From assembly GCA_002388005.1 (NCBI GenBank), contig DGLO01000081.1, forward strand, positions 1-10,116: a stretch of 10,116 bases of DNA, written 5' to 3'. This document shows positions 1 through 6,745 of this stretch, piece after piece (the stretch's first letter is position 1; each line of letters opens with the position of its first letter). Below the pieces are notes generated by a model, which saw nothing but the letters and a program-made list of their open reading frames with translations, did no database searches and was not told the origin of the DNA. A program made the translations under genes and the position numbers. The DNA is from Candidatus Neomicrothrix sp. UBA4542. Lineage in GTDB: Bacteria; Actinomycetota; Acidimicrobiia; Acidimicrobiales; Poriferisodalaceae.

Positions 1-36
1 AATCCCTGCGTTCGGTTTGCTTACTACGCTCACGTC

Positions 37-1527
37 GTGAGCAAAGTCACGTTTAATCTCCACCCCCATCACCGCGCTGGCCCAGTTGACCCCCGAATTT
101 TCGGAGGCTTTCTAGAGCACATGGGGCGAGCAGTATATGAAGGTGTATTTGATCCCTCTTCGATTCACGCGGATGAACACGGGTGCCGAACAGATGTGTT
201 GGCGGCTTTAGCTGAACTTGAGTTCACCGTGATGAGATATCCAGGCGGGAACTTTGTTTCTAATTATCACTGGCGAGATGGAGTCGGGCCGGTCGATATG
301 AGACCGACGCGTCGTGAGCTGGCCTGGGGGACGATAGAACCAAACACGTTCGGCACTAACGAGTTTCTGAGTTTGTGCGAACGAACCGGATGGTCCCCAA
401 TGTTCGCCGTAAACCTGGGAACAGGAACACCAGAGGAAGCAGCAGATTGGGTCGAATACTCCAATGGGCGGTTGGCGACTGACATTGGCAAGCAACGCCA
501 ATTGGACAGCGACTCAGTTCCTGGGAGAGTTCCCTTATGGTGCCTCGGAAACGAAATGGATGGCCCTTGGCAAATAGGACACATGTCCGCAGCTGAGTAC
601 GGGACTAAAGCCCGTCAAGCTGCCCACATGATGAAACTGGTTGATCCATCAATCGAGTTAGTTGTCTCTGGCACTTCGCTCCCCGATAACCCGACCTATC
701 TCAGCTGGGACCGCGAGGCCTTAGAAGCCGTAGGCGGATTCGCTGACTACCTTTCCACGCACCGTTATCTGGACAACTATTCAGGTGACACCGCCGCATT
801 TTTGACCTCTGGTGCGGCGATTGATCAACAAATCGCGGAAATTGATGCCGTGTGTCGCTACGTAGCCGGCCGACGACGATCGTCGCGACGGCCCTTTATC
901 GCTTTCGATGAATGGAACGTCTGGTATCGGACACGAAATAGGTCCGGCATGTCCGCCGATGGGAAGTTCCCGGCCCACTTGGTGGAGGAGGTTTACGATC
1001 TCCAAGACGCTCTCGTATGCGCCCAGTTCTTAATGAGCTTCATCCGAAATGCCGATGTTGTGAGGATCGCCAACATCGCGCAAATCGTAAACGTTATAGC
1101 TCCTGTCCTCACCGAGGGAGACAACCTGTTACGGCAGACCATCTTCGAAGCGCTATCCATGTTCGTCGGTCGACGCAGCGGAGCTTCGTTACATATCGGC
1201 TACGACGGGTCCCTAGTACCTTCACCTGATTTTGGCAATGTCGCGATGGTTGACGGTGCGGCCATTCTCAACGATGATCGTGAGTTGCATGTCTACGCTG
1301 TAAATCGTTCCGTCGATGAGAGCGTTGAACTTCAAATCGATTTGTCCGGCGCACATCTCGAAATGCGCTCCGCTGAGATTCTCCATCACTCGGATCCAAC
1401 AATGCAGAACACTTGGGCCGATCCAAACGCTGTGAAGCGGGTTCCGTGGGAAATGTCAAATGGCCCTCGACCGACGGTGAAACTTGCCCCGCATTCTTTC
1501 CTCGCTGCCACGATGAGCGTCTCGTGA
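37..1527 (+). CDS. abfA: GH51 family alpha-L-arabinofuranosidase (intracellular)
   Basis: Glycoside hydrolase of family GH51, which removes terminal alpha-L-arabinofuranosyl residues from arabinan or arabinoxylan oligosaccharides with retention of configuration. The N-terminal part has the family pattern FGGFLEHMGR (22-31) and RYPGGNFVSNYHW (67-79), where the (beta/alpha)8 barrel starts. The acid/base glutamate is E173 in GNEMDG (171-176) and the nucleophile is E292 in FDEWNVWY (290-297). The C-terminal ~110 residues form the expected beta-sandwich. At 496 residues it is a normal length for the family. There is no signal peptide, so it probably acts in the cytosol on imported oligosaccharides. 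The start is the only one visible in this frame, a GTG. There is no clear Shine-Dalgarno before it, and the frame is open to the left window edge, so a start outside the window remains possible. The next gene begins 25 bp downstream on the same strand, suggesting co-transcription. The family call is firm; the exact substrate is inferred. Confidence 0.93.
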   Translation: MSKVTFNLHPHHRAGPVDPRIFGGFLEHMGRAVYEGVFDPSSIHADEHGCRTDVLAALAELEFTVMRYPGGNFVSNYHWRDGVGPVDMRPTRRELAWGTIEPNTFGTNEFLSLCERTGWSPMFAVNLGTGTPEEAADWVEYSNGRLATDIGKQRQLDSDSVPGRVPLWCLGNEMDGPWQIGHMSAAEYGTKARQAAHMMKLVDPSIELVVSGTSLPDNPTYLSWDREALEAVGGFADYLSTHRYLDNYSGDTAAFLTSGAAIDQQIAEIDAVCRYVAGRRRSSRRPFIAFDEWNVWYRTRNRSGMSADGKFPAHLVEEVYDLQDALVCAQFLMSFIRNADVVRIANIAQIVNVIAPVLTEGDNLLRQTIFEALSMFVGRRSGASLHIGYDGSLVPSPDFGNVAMVDGAAILNDDRELHVYAVNRSVDESVELQIDLSGAHLEMRSAEILHHSDPTMQNTWADPNAVKRVPWEMSNGPRPTVKLAPHSFLAATMSVS

Positions 1528-1535
1528 AGTTACCG

Positions 1536-1545
1536 AAGGAAAGGA
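1536..1545 (+). promoter_or_regulatory. Ribosome binding site deciding the GTG start at 1553
   Basis: A purine-rich AAGGAAAGGA lies 7 nt before the GTG at 1553. It sits entirely in the 25-bp gap after the arabinofuranosidase stop. It supports the unrecognised downstream reading frame as a translated gene and fixes its start. Confidence 0.7.
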
Positions 1546-1552
1546 TCTGACG

Positions 1553-2200
1553 GTGACCAAGGTGGGCGAGGCTGAACTCCAAGACTCCGTGCGTTCATGG
1601 CTTTTTATGGCATCGGGTCTTAATTGCGGAGTCGTGTCGTCTGTCCCCAACACTGTCCGAGATCCCCGCCCGGATCTGGTCGGCATCAGGCACGTTGGCG
1701 GTGAGTTGCGCGGAGACTTTGAGTTGGTGACTGCTTTGGTTCGACCTTCAACCAAAAGATTTGTTTCGGTCGCAGGTGAAACAAGCGCTCAACGACTGCA
1801 AGCAGATCGCGTGTACCTAGCGTGCTACACGAGAGAAAAGGGATTCAGCGAAAGCCAGATTGAAGTGGGCCTGCGTCTCGGCATTGGACTCATCCGAATC
1901 GACACTGATTTGAACTGTCACCGCGATCTCGCAGCACCCTCTGCTAATCCGATTCCGCGGACTCGACACGAACTGTTGAATCAACTTGGGTTCGCTAGCT
2001 GCCAGCTTTGCCAAGTCGCGTTCTCTTGCACGACAGATGAAGACACAGACGCCGAGATGGGCAGCGTGTTCTGGAATGAAATCTGGGCTGACCACTACGG
2101 TCGACTACGAAACGAAAGTGTCTACGATCGCCGCTATCTATGCCCCGATTGCGTCCGAAATCTGAAGACGCTTTCATCGGCACCTGAGATACATCCTTAG
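1553..2200 (+). CDS. Unrecognised protein; possible PD-(D/E)XK-like fold plus C-terminal Cys-pair zinc site
   Basis: I do not recognise this 215-residue protein. Residues 1-120 read like an alternating alpha/beta core: a helix with two glutamates (E6, E8), then RPDLVGI (39-45), a strand with E57, a stretch ending in AQRLQADRVYLAC (79-91), and a hydrophobic strand GIGLIRID (110-117). This order (acidic helix, PD strand, acidic strand, Q/AD helix, final strand) recalls PD-(D/E)XK nucleases, but the usual E-x-K is E57-L-V here, so any active site is degenerate or rearranged. The C-terminal half has CQLC (150-153), an extra C159 and CPDC (197-200), which could bind zinc as a ribbon or knuckle. 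There is no signal peptide or membrane segment. The GTG start has a strong Shine-Dalgarno and follows the GH51 gene by 25 bp. It ends 19 bp from the convergent monooxygenase gene. That it is a gene is well supported; the nuclease idea is inference only. Confidence 0.75.
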   Translation: MTKVGEAELQDSVRSWLFMASGLNCGVVSSVPNTVRDPRPDLVGIRHVGGELRGDFELVTALVRPSTKRFVSVAGETSAQRLQADRVYLACYTREKGFSESQIEVGLRLGIGLIRIDTDLNCHRDLAAPSANPIPRTRHELLNQLGFASCQLCQVAFSCTTDEDTDAEMGSVFWNEIWADHYGRLRNESVYDRRYLCPDCVRNLKTLSSAPEIHP

Positions 2201-2219
2201 AGTTTGGTACCCGCAGGAC

Positions 2220-3881
2220 TTAGTCGGCAGCTACGACACCGCCAAGCACCCTGGAATCAAGGGCGAAGCGAATACCTTCGTAGTCGTTTGCGGCTACGTC
2301 GTTGATCGTCGCTACATATTTGGGAGTTCCACCGTTGTAGACCAGGTAACGGACCTTGCCCGCCTCGTGGCCATCCACATTGGAGTTATAGCCGGTGAAC
2401 CACGATTGGGCTTTTCTCATCAGCATCACGGAATACATCTTCACAACATGGTCCGTCCACCGTTTTTCGGCGTCCTCTGTCGCTTCGAAGTATTTAAGGT
2501 CGCGGGATTGCATGTATTCGAAAAAGTCGGTGCACCAGTTCACGCCGTTTTCAATTCCTCGCGGGTAATTCGTTGAGGCCGAGCCACTCTGGGGACCTGA
2601 CGGCATTAGCAAATTCGGGAAGCCCGACACCAACATGCCAAGGAAGGTTGAGGGATTATCAAACCACTTTTCTCTTAGAGTGAGATCGTTGCGACCTCGG
2701 ATATTTATGTGATCGAACGATCCAGTTATCGCGTCAAATCCAGTTGCATACACGATGACGTCAAACTCGTAATCCCTAGAAGTTGTGCGGATTCCTTTTT
2801 TAGTCACTCGCTCTAATGGCGTCTCATTGATGTCAACAAGGTGGACATTCTCCCTGTTGTAGGCCTCGAGGTAGTTGGTTTCCATCGGCACGCGCTGAAC
2901 GCCAAAACCATGGTCTTTAGGTACGAGCTTCTCCGCTACCACTGGATCGTGAACGCGACCGCGGATTCGGCCAGCCATGTACTCGGATAACTCAGCATTT
3001 GCTTTTTCATCAGTAAAGATTTCACGGAAATTTCTTAACCAAATACTGAACCCAGGCTGGTCATAGAGTCGGTCCCAAAGTTCGAAACGCTCTTCAGGGG
3101 TTACCTCATAAAAGCCCCGTCGGTCGGGTTCATGTTCGAAGCCTCCCGGAGTCCGAGCACAGGTTTCGAATATTTCGTCATAGCGTTCACGAATCTCCGC
3201 CATTTGTTCCGCGCTTATTTCGCTGTTGTTCAGCGGGGCAACCCAATTTGGTCGACGTTGAAATACAGTGAGTTCGCCTACTTTGTCGGCAATTTCACCA
3301 ATTACCTGTATCGCTGTAGCTCCGGTGCCGATAATGCCAACCCGCTGGTCGCTGAGATCAACGGTTTCGTGCGGCCAACCGTGGGTATGCCAAGAACGGC
3401 CTTCGAAGTCCTCAACACCGGGAATACGCGGCATGGTGGGCTGAGACAACAAACCCAAAGCCAGCACAAGAAATCGGCATTTGAGTTCACGCCCATCGGA
3501 CACCGTTACGTTCCAGACTTGGTGGTCCTCATCGAAGACCGCTGATTGGACTCGGCAGTTGAACTGCATGTATTGACGCAAGTCAAACTTGTCGACGACG
3601 TAGTTCAAATAGTTCAGGTTTTCTGGCTGGCCGGAAAACATTTCTTTCCAATGCCACTCATCCAACACTTCACGGGAAAATGAATACCCATAGGTGTAGC
3701 TCTCGGAATCAAAACGCGCCCCGGGGTAACGGTTGTTATACCAAGTGCCACCGAGGTCCGGGTCAGCTTCAAGAACCGTGGCCTTAACCCCCATGTCCAA
3801 GAGGCATTTGATCTGATAGATCCCTGCAACGCCCGCTCCCACGACAACGACGTCGTAGTCCAAATCCAGTTCGTTTTTCAT
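2220..3881 (-). CDS. Type I Baeyer-Villiger monooxygenase (cyclohexanone monooxygenase-like flavoprotein)
   Basis: FAD- and NADPH-dependent monooxygenase that inserts one oxygen next to a ketone carbonyl, giving an ester or lactone. It has two Rossmann nucleotide-binding motifs: GAGVAG (15-20, FAD) and GTGATA (185-190, NADPH). The Baeyer-Villiger fingerprint FEGRSWHTHGWP (159-170) fits FxGxxxHxxxWP. The second family motif, GG-T-W....YPGxxxD, spans 44-58 and ends in D58. R330 in GVQRVP aligns with the active-site arginine of cyclohexanone monooxygenase, and ATGFD (379-383) is the late FAD/NADPH motif. At 553 residues it matches the ~540-residue family length and is intact. The ATG has GAGG 7 nt upstream (3889-3892). 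The 121-bp upstream gap contains a perfect inverted repeat that could be an operator. The VOC-protein gene lies upstream on the same strand. The enzyme class is firm; the ketone substrate (cyclic, terpenoid or steroid) cannot be read from the sequence. Confidence 0.95.
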   Translation of the reverse strand: MKNELDLDYDVVVVGAGVAGIYQIKCLLDMGVKATVLEADPDLGGTWYNNRYPGARFDSESYTYGYSFSREVLDEWHWKEMFSGQPENLNYLNYVVDKFDLRQYMQFNCRVQSAVFDEDHQVWNVTVSDGRELKCRFLVLALGLLSQPTMPRIPGVEDFEGRSWHTHGWPHETVDLSDQRVGIIGTGATAIQVIGEIADKVGELTVFQRRPNWVAPLNNSEISAEQMAEIRERYDEIFETCARTPGGFEHEPDRRGFYEVTPEERFELWDRLYDQPGFSIWLRNFREIFTDEKANAELSEYMAGRIRGRVHDPVVAEKLVPKDHGFGVQRVPMETNYLEAYNRENVHLVDINETPLERVTKKGIRTTSRDYEFDVIVYATGFDAITGSFDHINIRGRNDLTLREKWFDNPSTFLGMLVSGFPNLLMPSGPQSGSASTNYPRGIENGVNWCTDFFEYMQSRDLKYFEATEDAEKRWTDHVVKMYSVMLMRKAQSWFTGYNSNVDGHEAGKVRYLVYNGGTPKYVATINDVAANDYEGIRFALDSRVLGGVVAAD

Positions 3882-3925
3882 GCTGCGGCCTCGCGCACCT
3901 CGTCCGTTGTCTGACTGTAACAGAA

Positions 3926-3943
3926 ATCTAAGATTAGTTAGAT
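3926..3943. promoter_or_regulatory. Perfect inverted repeat upstream of the monooxygenase, candidate operator
   Basis: ATCTAA-GATTAG-TTAGAT is a perfect inverted repeat with 6-bp arms and a 6-bp spacer. It is centred ~55 bp upstream of the Baeyer-Villiger monooxygenase start, in an AT-rich patch that stands out from its surroundings. The size and place suit a dimeric regulator such as a TetR-family repressor, but no regulator gene is present in the window. I could not pick confident -35 and -10 boxes. Confidence 0.4.
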
Positions 3944-4002
3944 AATGGGTTCACCGTCGAGCCAGCCGATCACCTAGGCCAGGGTCGAACAGCTGCGCTC
4001 AA

Positions 4003-4773
4003 TTAGTCGTGGATCAGAATTCGAGTGCCAAAGACCGTGATGTCTCTATCGGCCACATCGCCTTCCGCCGCGAGAACGAGAGCACAAATCCCCTCTCCCT
4101 TGGATCCGAGAAATTCCTCCACCTCCGCTCCGGTTTCTTTGGAAGTATCAACGGGAGAGAGCAATTCGATAATTCCACCTTTGGTTGGTCGGACAATCGA
4201 ACTAACTACTCCCCTATCGGGAATGACTTGTGGCGGGTCCGCAGACAAGCCCAAACCTTTGCCATACACATCGCATGCAAGGCTCGCGTCGCGCACCGCC
4301 ACCACCACTTTGTGGATCCCGGAATAATTCGGGGGGTCGCTGACCGGATTTTCTGGTTGGGTCACCGAGCCGTCTGGGTAAATGCGAACGAGCACGCCAT
4401 GAGTTGAACTGGGGTGGATGTCTCTACCCCCAGCACCTCGCATCAGTGGGAGAACTTTGATACCTCGTTTGAGAAGGACTTCGGCTTCAGCATTGGGATC
4501 CGGTGCTTCGAGCATCAACGCGTAAATCCCCTCGCCTCGGCGGTCAAGAAACTTTTGGAGAGCTTGGCTAAGCGGTTCATCGGGGTTGGAGGGTGCCATC
4601 AATTCGATGTTGCTTCCTCCACGCGGTTGACACATAGCTACGTGAGCGCCCAGCGAAGGCACAGTTTCTGGAGAAAAGTCAGCAACGGGCATACCAAAGC
4701 GATTTCTGAACGTCGCCAATGCGACATCGAAATCATTCACGGCGATCGCTATTCGGGGCATAGCTGTAATCAT
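4003..4773 (-). CDS. Two-domain VOC (glyoxalase/methylmalonyl-CoA epimerase-like) protein
   Basis: A tandem vicinal-oxygen-chelate protein. Domain 1 (about 5-135) and domain 2 (about 151-256) each have the pattern of methylmalonyl-CoA epimerase-like proteins: xIAVxD near the start, IEL(M/L)xP in the middle (56-61 and 202-207), then FLxxxGEGI (75-83 and 221-229). Canonical metal ligands are mostly missing. The first histidine is R7 and K155, the H in GxHH is replaced (YA at 84-85, CA at 230-231), and the last glutamate of domain 1 is R130. Domain 2 also stops early, without the final strand. It may therefore be metal-free, a binding protein, or an isomerase with altered chemistry. The ATG at 4773 is preferred because AGGCAGGA (4780-4787) lies 6 nt upstream; an in-frame extension to 4881 would overlap the neighbouring gene. 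It is on the same strand as the monooxygenase, 121 bp away, so a shared pathway is possible. Confidence 0.82.
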   Translation of the reverse strand: MITAMPRIAIAVNDFDVALATFRNRFGMPVADFSPETVPSLGAHVAMCQPRGGSNIELMAPSNPDEPLSQALQKFLDRRGEGIYALMLEAPDPNAEAEVLLKRGIKVLPLMRGAGGRDIHPSSTHGVLVRIYPDGSVTQPENPVSDPPNYSGIHKVVVAVRDASLACDVYGKGLGLSADPPQVIPDRGVVSSIVRPTKGGIIELLSPVDTSKETGAEVEEFLGSKGEGICALVLAAEGDVADRDITVFGTRILIHD

Positions 4774-4779
4774 GATGAA

Positions 4780-4787
4780 TCCTGCCT
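4780..4787 (-). promoter_or_regulatory. Ribosome binding site of the VOC gene
   Basis: On the minus strand, AGGCAGGA lies 6 nt before the ATG at 4773. It favours this start over the upstream in-frame starts. Confidence 0.6.
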
Positions 4788-4852
4788 CTCTCAAGAAGAC
4801 TAAGCGCTCAACGCACCAGGGTGCTCGGCGACATTGCCGATACCACCAACTT

Positions 4853-5119
4853 TCAAGCTCGTTGGATTTGGATCGCGTCAATCAGCTGTTGCCCATTCTT
4901 CAGCGACCACGTAATTGGACCGTGCTTGGTGTCGACAGTCACTAAATCCGACGCACCGACGCGAGCAATGTCCAGATTGACCACCGCCGCGAGTGCGAGT
5001 CGCCCTTCCCACATCTGAGCCTTTGACGTGCGGTACACGGCGTCATCGGCAACTTCCAGGCTGACTAGCCGTGTAGTTCCAACCTCGTCGGTCTCGGTCA
5101 CCCGCTGAAATCTCTGCAC
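4853..5119 (-). CDS. Small unrecognised protein, 88 residues, probably beta-rich
   Basis: I do not recognise this protein. It is soluble, with no signal peptide, membrane segment or cysteine. It shows several short strand-like stretches (TTRLVSLEV 15-23, RLALAAVVNLDI 40-51, SDLVTVDT 57-64, ITWSL 69-73) and ends in a helix-like QQLIDAIQIQ. Alternating hydrophobic strands with a C-terminal helix are compatible with a PH-like or similar small beta fold, but this is a guess. The GTG start has a stop codon a few codons upstream and no good Shine-Dalgarno; a second GTG at codon 7 (5101) is an alternative. It precedes the VOC gene by 79 bp on the same strand and faces away from the metY leader. The frame is supported by protein-like composition and the absence of any better reading on either strand. 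Confidence 0.5.
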   Translation of the reverse strand: MQRFQRVTETDEVGTTRLVSLEVADDAVYRTSKAQMWEGRLALAAVVNLDIARVGASDLVTVDTKHGPITWSLKNGQQLIDAIQIQRA

Positions 5120-5221
5120 AGACTCAGTGTGTCAGAGCAACAAACCTGCGTCACTGCAATCGCCGACGTCACCATTTGGGTAATCGCCTTGCGAAGAGAG
5201 CTGAAGCATGCTCAGATGGCC

Positions 5222-5307
5222 CCGTTATCAAGAGCGGTGCACTCTCGTGCACCCAGCAACCTGGGGTGGACACCCAAGGTGCTTGCCTACCTTGTGTAGG
5301 GATACGG
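5222..5307 (+). ncRNA. SAM riboswitch aptamer (SAM-I clan; SAM-I/IV-variant-like)
   Basis: The strongly conserved core of the S-box/SAM clan is present in order: GTTATCAAGAG (5224-5234), GCAACC (5256-5261) and AAGGTGC (5276-5282). P1 forms from CCGTTATC (5222-5229) with GATACGG (5301-5307) with one bulged T. P2 is GGTGCAC/GTGCACC (5236-5242 with 5247-5253), 7 perfect pairs closed by a TCTC loop. P3 is ACCTGGG (5259-5265) with CCCAAGGT (5273-5280). P4 is CCTAC/GTAGG (5286-5290 with 5296-5300). CTCAG (5211-5215) and CTGAG (5308-5312) may extend P1. P2 is too short for the kink-turn internal loop of classic SAM-I, so the SAM-I/IV variant or SAM-IV group of actinobacteria is more likely. Its position before metY fits: binding SAM should reduce methionine synthesis. 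Confidence 0.85.
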
Positions 5308-5396
5308 CTGAGGTTTAGCGACCATGGCAATGAAGTGTCCTAGAGACAGCGGTTTCGCCTCCGTCTCACCACAAAGGCTTCTCCTTTTATCCACTC

Positions 5397-5429
5397 CTCT
5401 TAAGCACTCAACAGCACTAAGAGAGGAAG
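5397..5429 (+). promoter_or_regulatory. Shine-Dalgarno-sequestering hairpin of the metY expression platform
   Basis: CTCTTA (5397-5402) is complementary to TAAGAG (5418-5423), with possible extension through C5396-G5425 and a U-G pair around a bulged A. The second arm overlaps the metY Shine-Dalgarno GAGAGGAAG (5421-5429). Closing this hairpin would hide the ribosome site. No strong GC hairpin with a long U-tract is seen in the leader, so control of translation initiation seems more likely than transcription termination. Confidence 0.45.
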
Positions 5430-5431
5430 CC

Positions 5432-6745
5432 ATGAGTGACAACTGGGGATTTGAAACAAAACAGATTCATGCAGGCCAGGAGCCTGATCCGACAACAGGG
5501 AGCAGATCGGTACCGATCTATCAAACAACGTCGTACGTGTTTCGAGATACTAATCATGCAGCGGGTTTGTTCGCGTTAAGCGAAGTGGGGAACATCTACA
5601 CCCGAATCATGAATCCAACCCAGATGGTTTTGGAATCACGACTTCAAGCCCTTGAAGGCGGAACCGACACTGCTATCGGGATTCCTGGAGCTCTGGCGGT
5701 GGCGTCAGGGCAAGCAGCGGAAACTCTAACCATTTTGAACCTTGCTGAGGCCGGTGACCACGTCGTTGCATCCGCCTCGTTATACGGGGGCACCTACAAC
5801 CTTTTGCATTACACCCTTCCGAAGATGGGCATCAACACCACATTCGTCGAAGACCCTGACGATTTGGAAGCGTGGGCAGCCGCAGCGCAACCCAACACCA
5901 AGCTGTTCTACGGCGAAACGATTGGCAACCCAAGAAATGACTGTCTAGACATCTCGGGGGTATCACAAACTGCGCACGACATCGGAGTTCCTCTAGTGGT
6001 CGACAACACTGTGGCGACGCCCTATCTGTTTAACCCGTTAGCCCTGGGGGCGGACATTGTGGTGCATTCAATGACCAAATTCATCGGGGGGCATGGCAAC
6101 TCAATAGGAGGGGTAATTGTTGATGGGGGCACCTTCGATTATGGGACCAGCGGTCGATTCCCCAACTTCACCGAACCTGATCCGAGTTATCACGGGTTGG
6201 CCTATTGGCCGGCGTTAGGTGACGGGTCGTTCATCATCAAAGCTCGCGTGCAGTTACTTCGCGATATCGGTGCGGCCATCTCACCTCATAACGCGTTCTA
6301 TTTCTTACAGGGTTTGGAAACATTGAGTTTGCGAATGGAACGACATTTCGCCAACGCTCAGGGCGTGGCCGAGTATTTGGATGCACACCCCAAAGTTGAG
6401 CACGTCCAGTACGCGGGCCTTGCTTCCAGCGCCTGGCATTCTCGAGTTCAAGCCTATGGAGAGGGTCGGGGCTACGGTTCGGTTCCCGCTTTTACGATTC
6501 AGGGCGGAGCGGAAGCGGGACAAAAATTCATTGACGGCTTACAGCTTCATAGCCACGTAGCCAATATCGGTGACGTCCGCAGTCTCGCTATTCATCCTGC
6601 TTCGACGACGCATTCACAGCTCACTGAGGCCGAACAGACCGATGCTGGGGTTTCGCCTGGCTTAATTCGCTTGTCGGTCGGGCTCGAAACTCTCGATGAC
6701 ATCATCGAGGATTTAGAAAAGGGGTTCGCTGCAGCTAGTGCATAG
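5432..6745 (+). CDS. metY: O-acetylhomoserine sulfhydrylase (O-acetylhomoserine aminocarboxypropyltransferase)
   Basis: PLP-dependent enzyme of the Cys/Met metabolism family (gamma family, fold type I). It joins sulfide (or methanethiol) to O-acetyl-L-homoserine, giving homocysteine (or methionine), in the cytosol. The protein of 437 residues matches the MetY length, which is longer than cystathionine synthases and lyases. Visible motifs are the N-terminal GFETKQIHAGQ (6-16), the phosphate-contacting YTR (56-58) and SGQAA (92-96), the aspartate that pairs with the pyridine nitrogen, D191 in VDNT, and the Schiff-base lysine K216 in HSMTKFIGGHG. The C-terminal HPASTTHSQL (388-397) and RLSVGLE (413-419) are typical of the family. 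The ATG at 5432 has GAGAGGAAG just upstream and begins at the usual family N-terminus. An in-frame ATG at 5324 would add 36 residues unlike the family and run into the riboswitch leader. It is regulated by the upstream SAM riboswitch. Confidence 0.95.
   Translation: MSDNWGFETKQIHAGQEPDPTTGSRSVPIYQTTSYVFRDTNHAAGLFALSEVGNIYTRIMNPTQMVLESRLQALEGGTDTAIGIPGALAVASGQAAETLTILNLAEAGDHVVASASLYGGTYNLLHYTLPKMGINTTFVEDPDDLEAWAAAAQPNTKLFYGETIGNPRNDCLDISGVSQTAHDIGVPLVVDNTVATPYLFNPLALGADIVVHSMTKFIGGHGNSIGGVIVDGGTFDYGTSGRFPNFTEPDPSYHGLAYWPALGDGSFIIKARVQLLRDIGAAISPHNAFYFLQGLETLSLRMERHFANAQGVAEYLDAHPKVEHVQYAGLASSAWHSRVQAYGEGRGYGSVPAFTIQGGAEAGQKFIDGLQLHSHVANIGDVRSLAIHPASTTHSQLTEAEQTDAGVSPGLIRLSVGLETLDDIIEDLEKGFAAASA

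Larger units (their letters stand above)
5120..5431 (+). promoter_or_regulatory. 312-bp leader of metY: riboswitch and expression platform, no gene
   Basis: This stretch between the divergent small gene and metY holds no convincing coding sequence. Bases ~5120-5210 probably hold the promoter(s) for both directions, but no pair of boxes is convincing; the best weak candidate is TTGCGA (5189-5194) with TCAGAT (5212-5217) 17 bp later, which would start transcription almost at the aptamer. Bases 5211-5313 form the SAM aptamer. Bases 5314-5431 form the expression platform, with an imperfect hairpin (GAGAC 5343-5347 with GTCTC 5363-5367), a small AAAGG/CCTTT hairpin (5373-5387), and the Shine-Dalgarno-sequestering hairpin. 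Confidence 0.6.

Noticed and set aside
868..893. Long palindromic stretch including CGACGATCGTCG (874-885) inside the GH51 gene
   Set aside because: It encodes an arginine/serine-rich surface loop, and repeated CGA/CGT/TCG codons give such symmetry by chance.
3132..3545. Plus-strand open frame of 137 codons opposite the monooxygenase
   Set aside because: It lies wholly inside the monooxygenase gene, which has complete family motifs; no ribosome site or protein-like features.
3944..4002. Possible terminator between the VOC gene and the monooxygenase
   Set aside because: Only short complementary stretches and no U-tract on the minus strand, so read-through from the VOC gene into the monooxygenase cannot be excluded.
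4774..4881. Upstream start at 4881 for the VOC protein
   Set aside because: It would overlap the neighbouring small gene and add 36 residues outside the VOC domain; the ATG at 4773 has a good ribosome site.
5324..5431. In-frame ATG at 5324 that would lengthen metY by 36 residues
   Set aside because: The added residues are unlike the family N-terminus and fall in the riboswitch leader; the ATG at 5432 has a strong Shine-Dalgarno.
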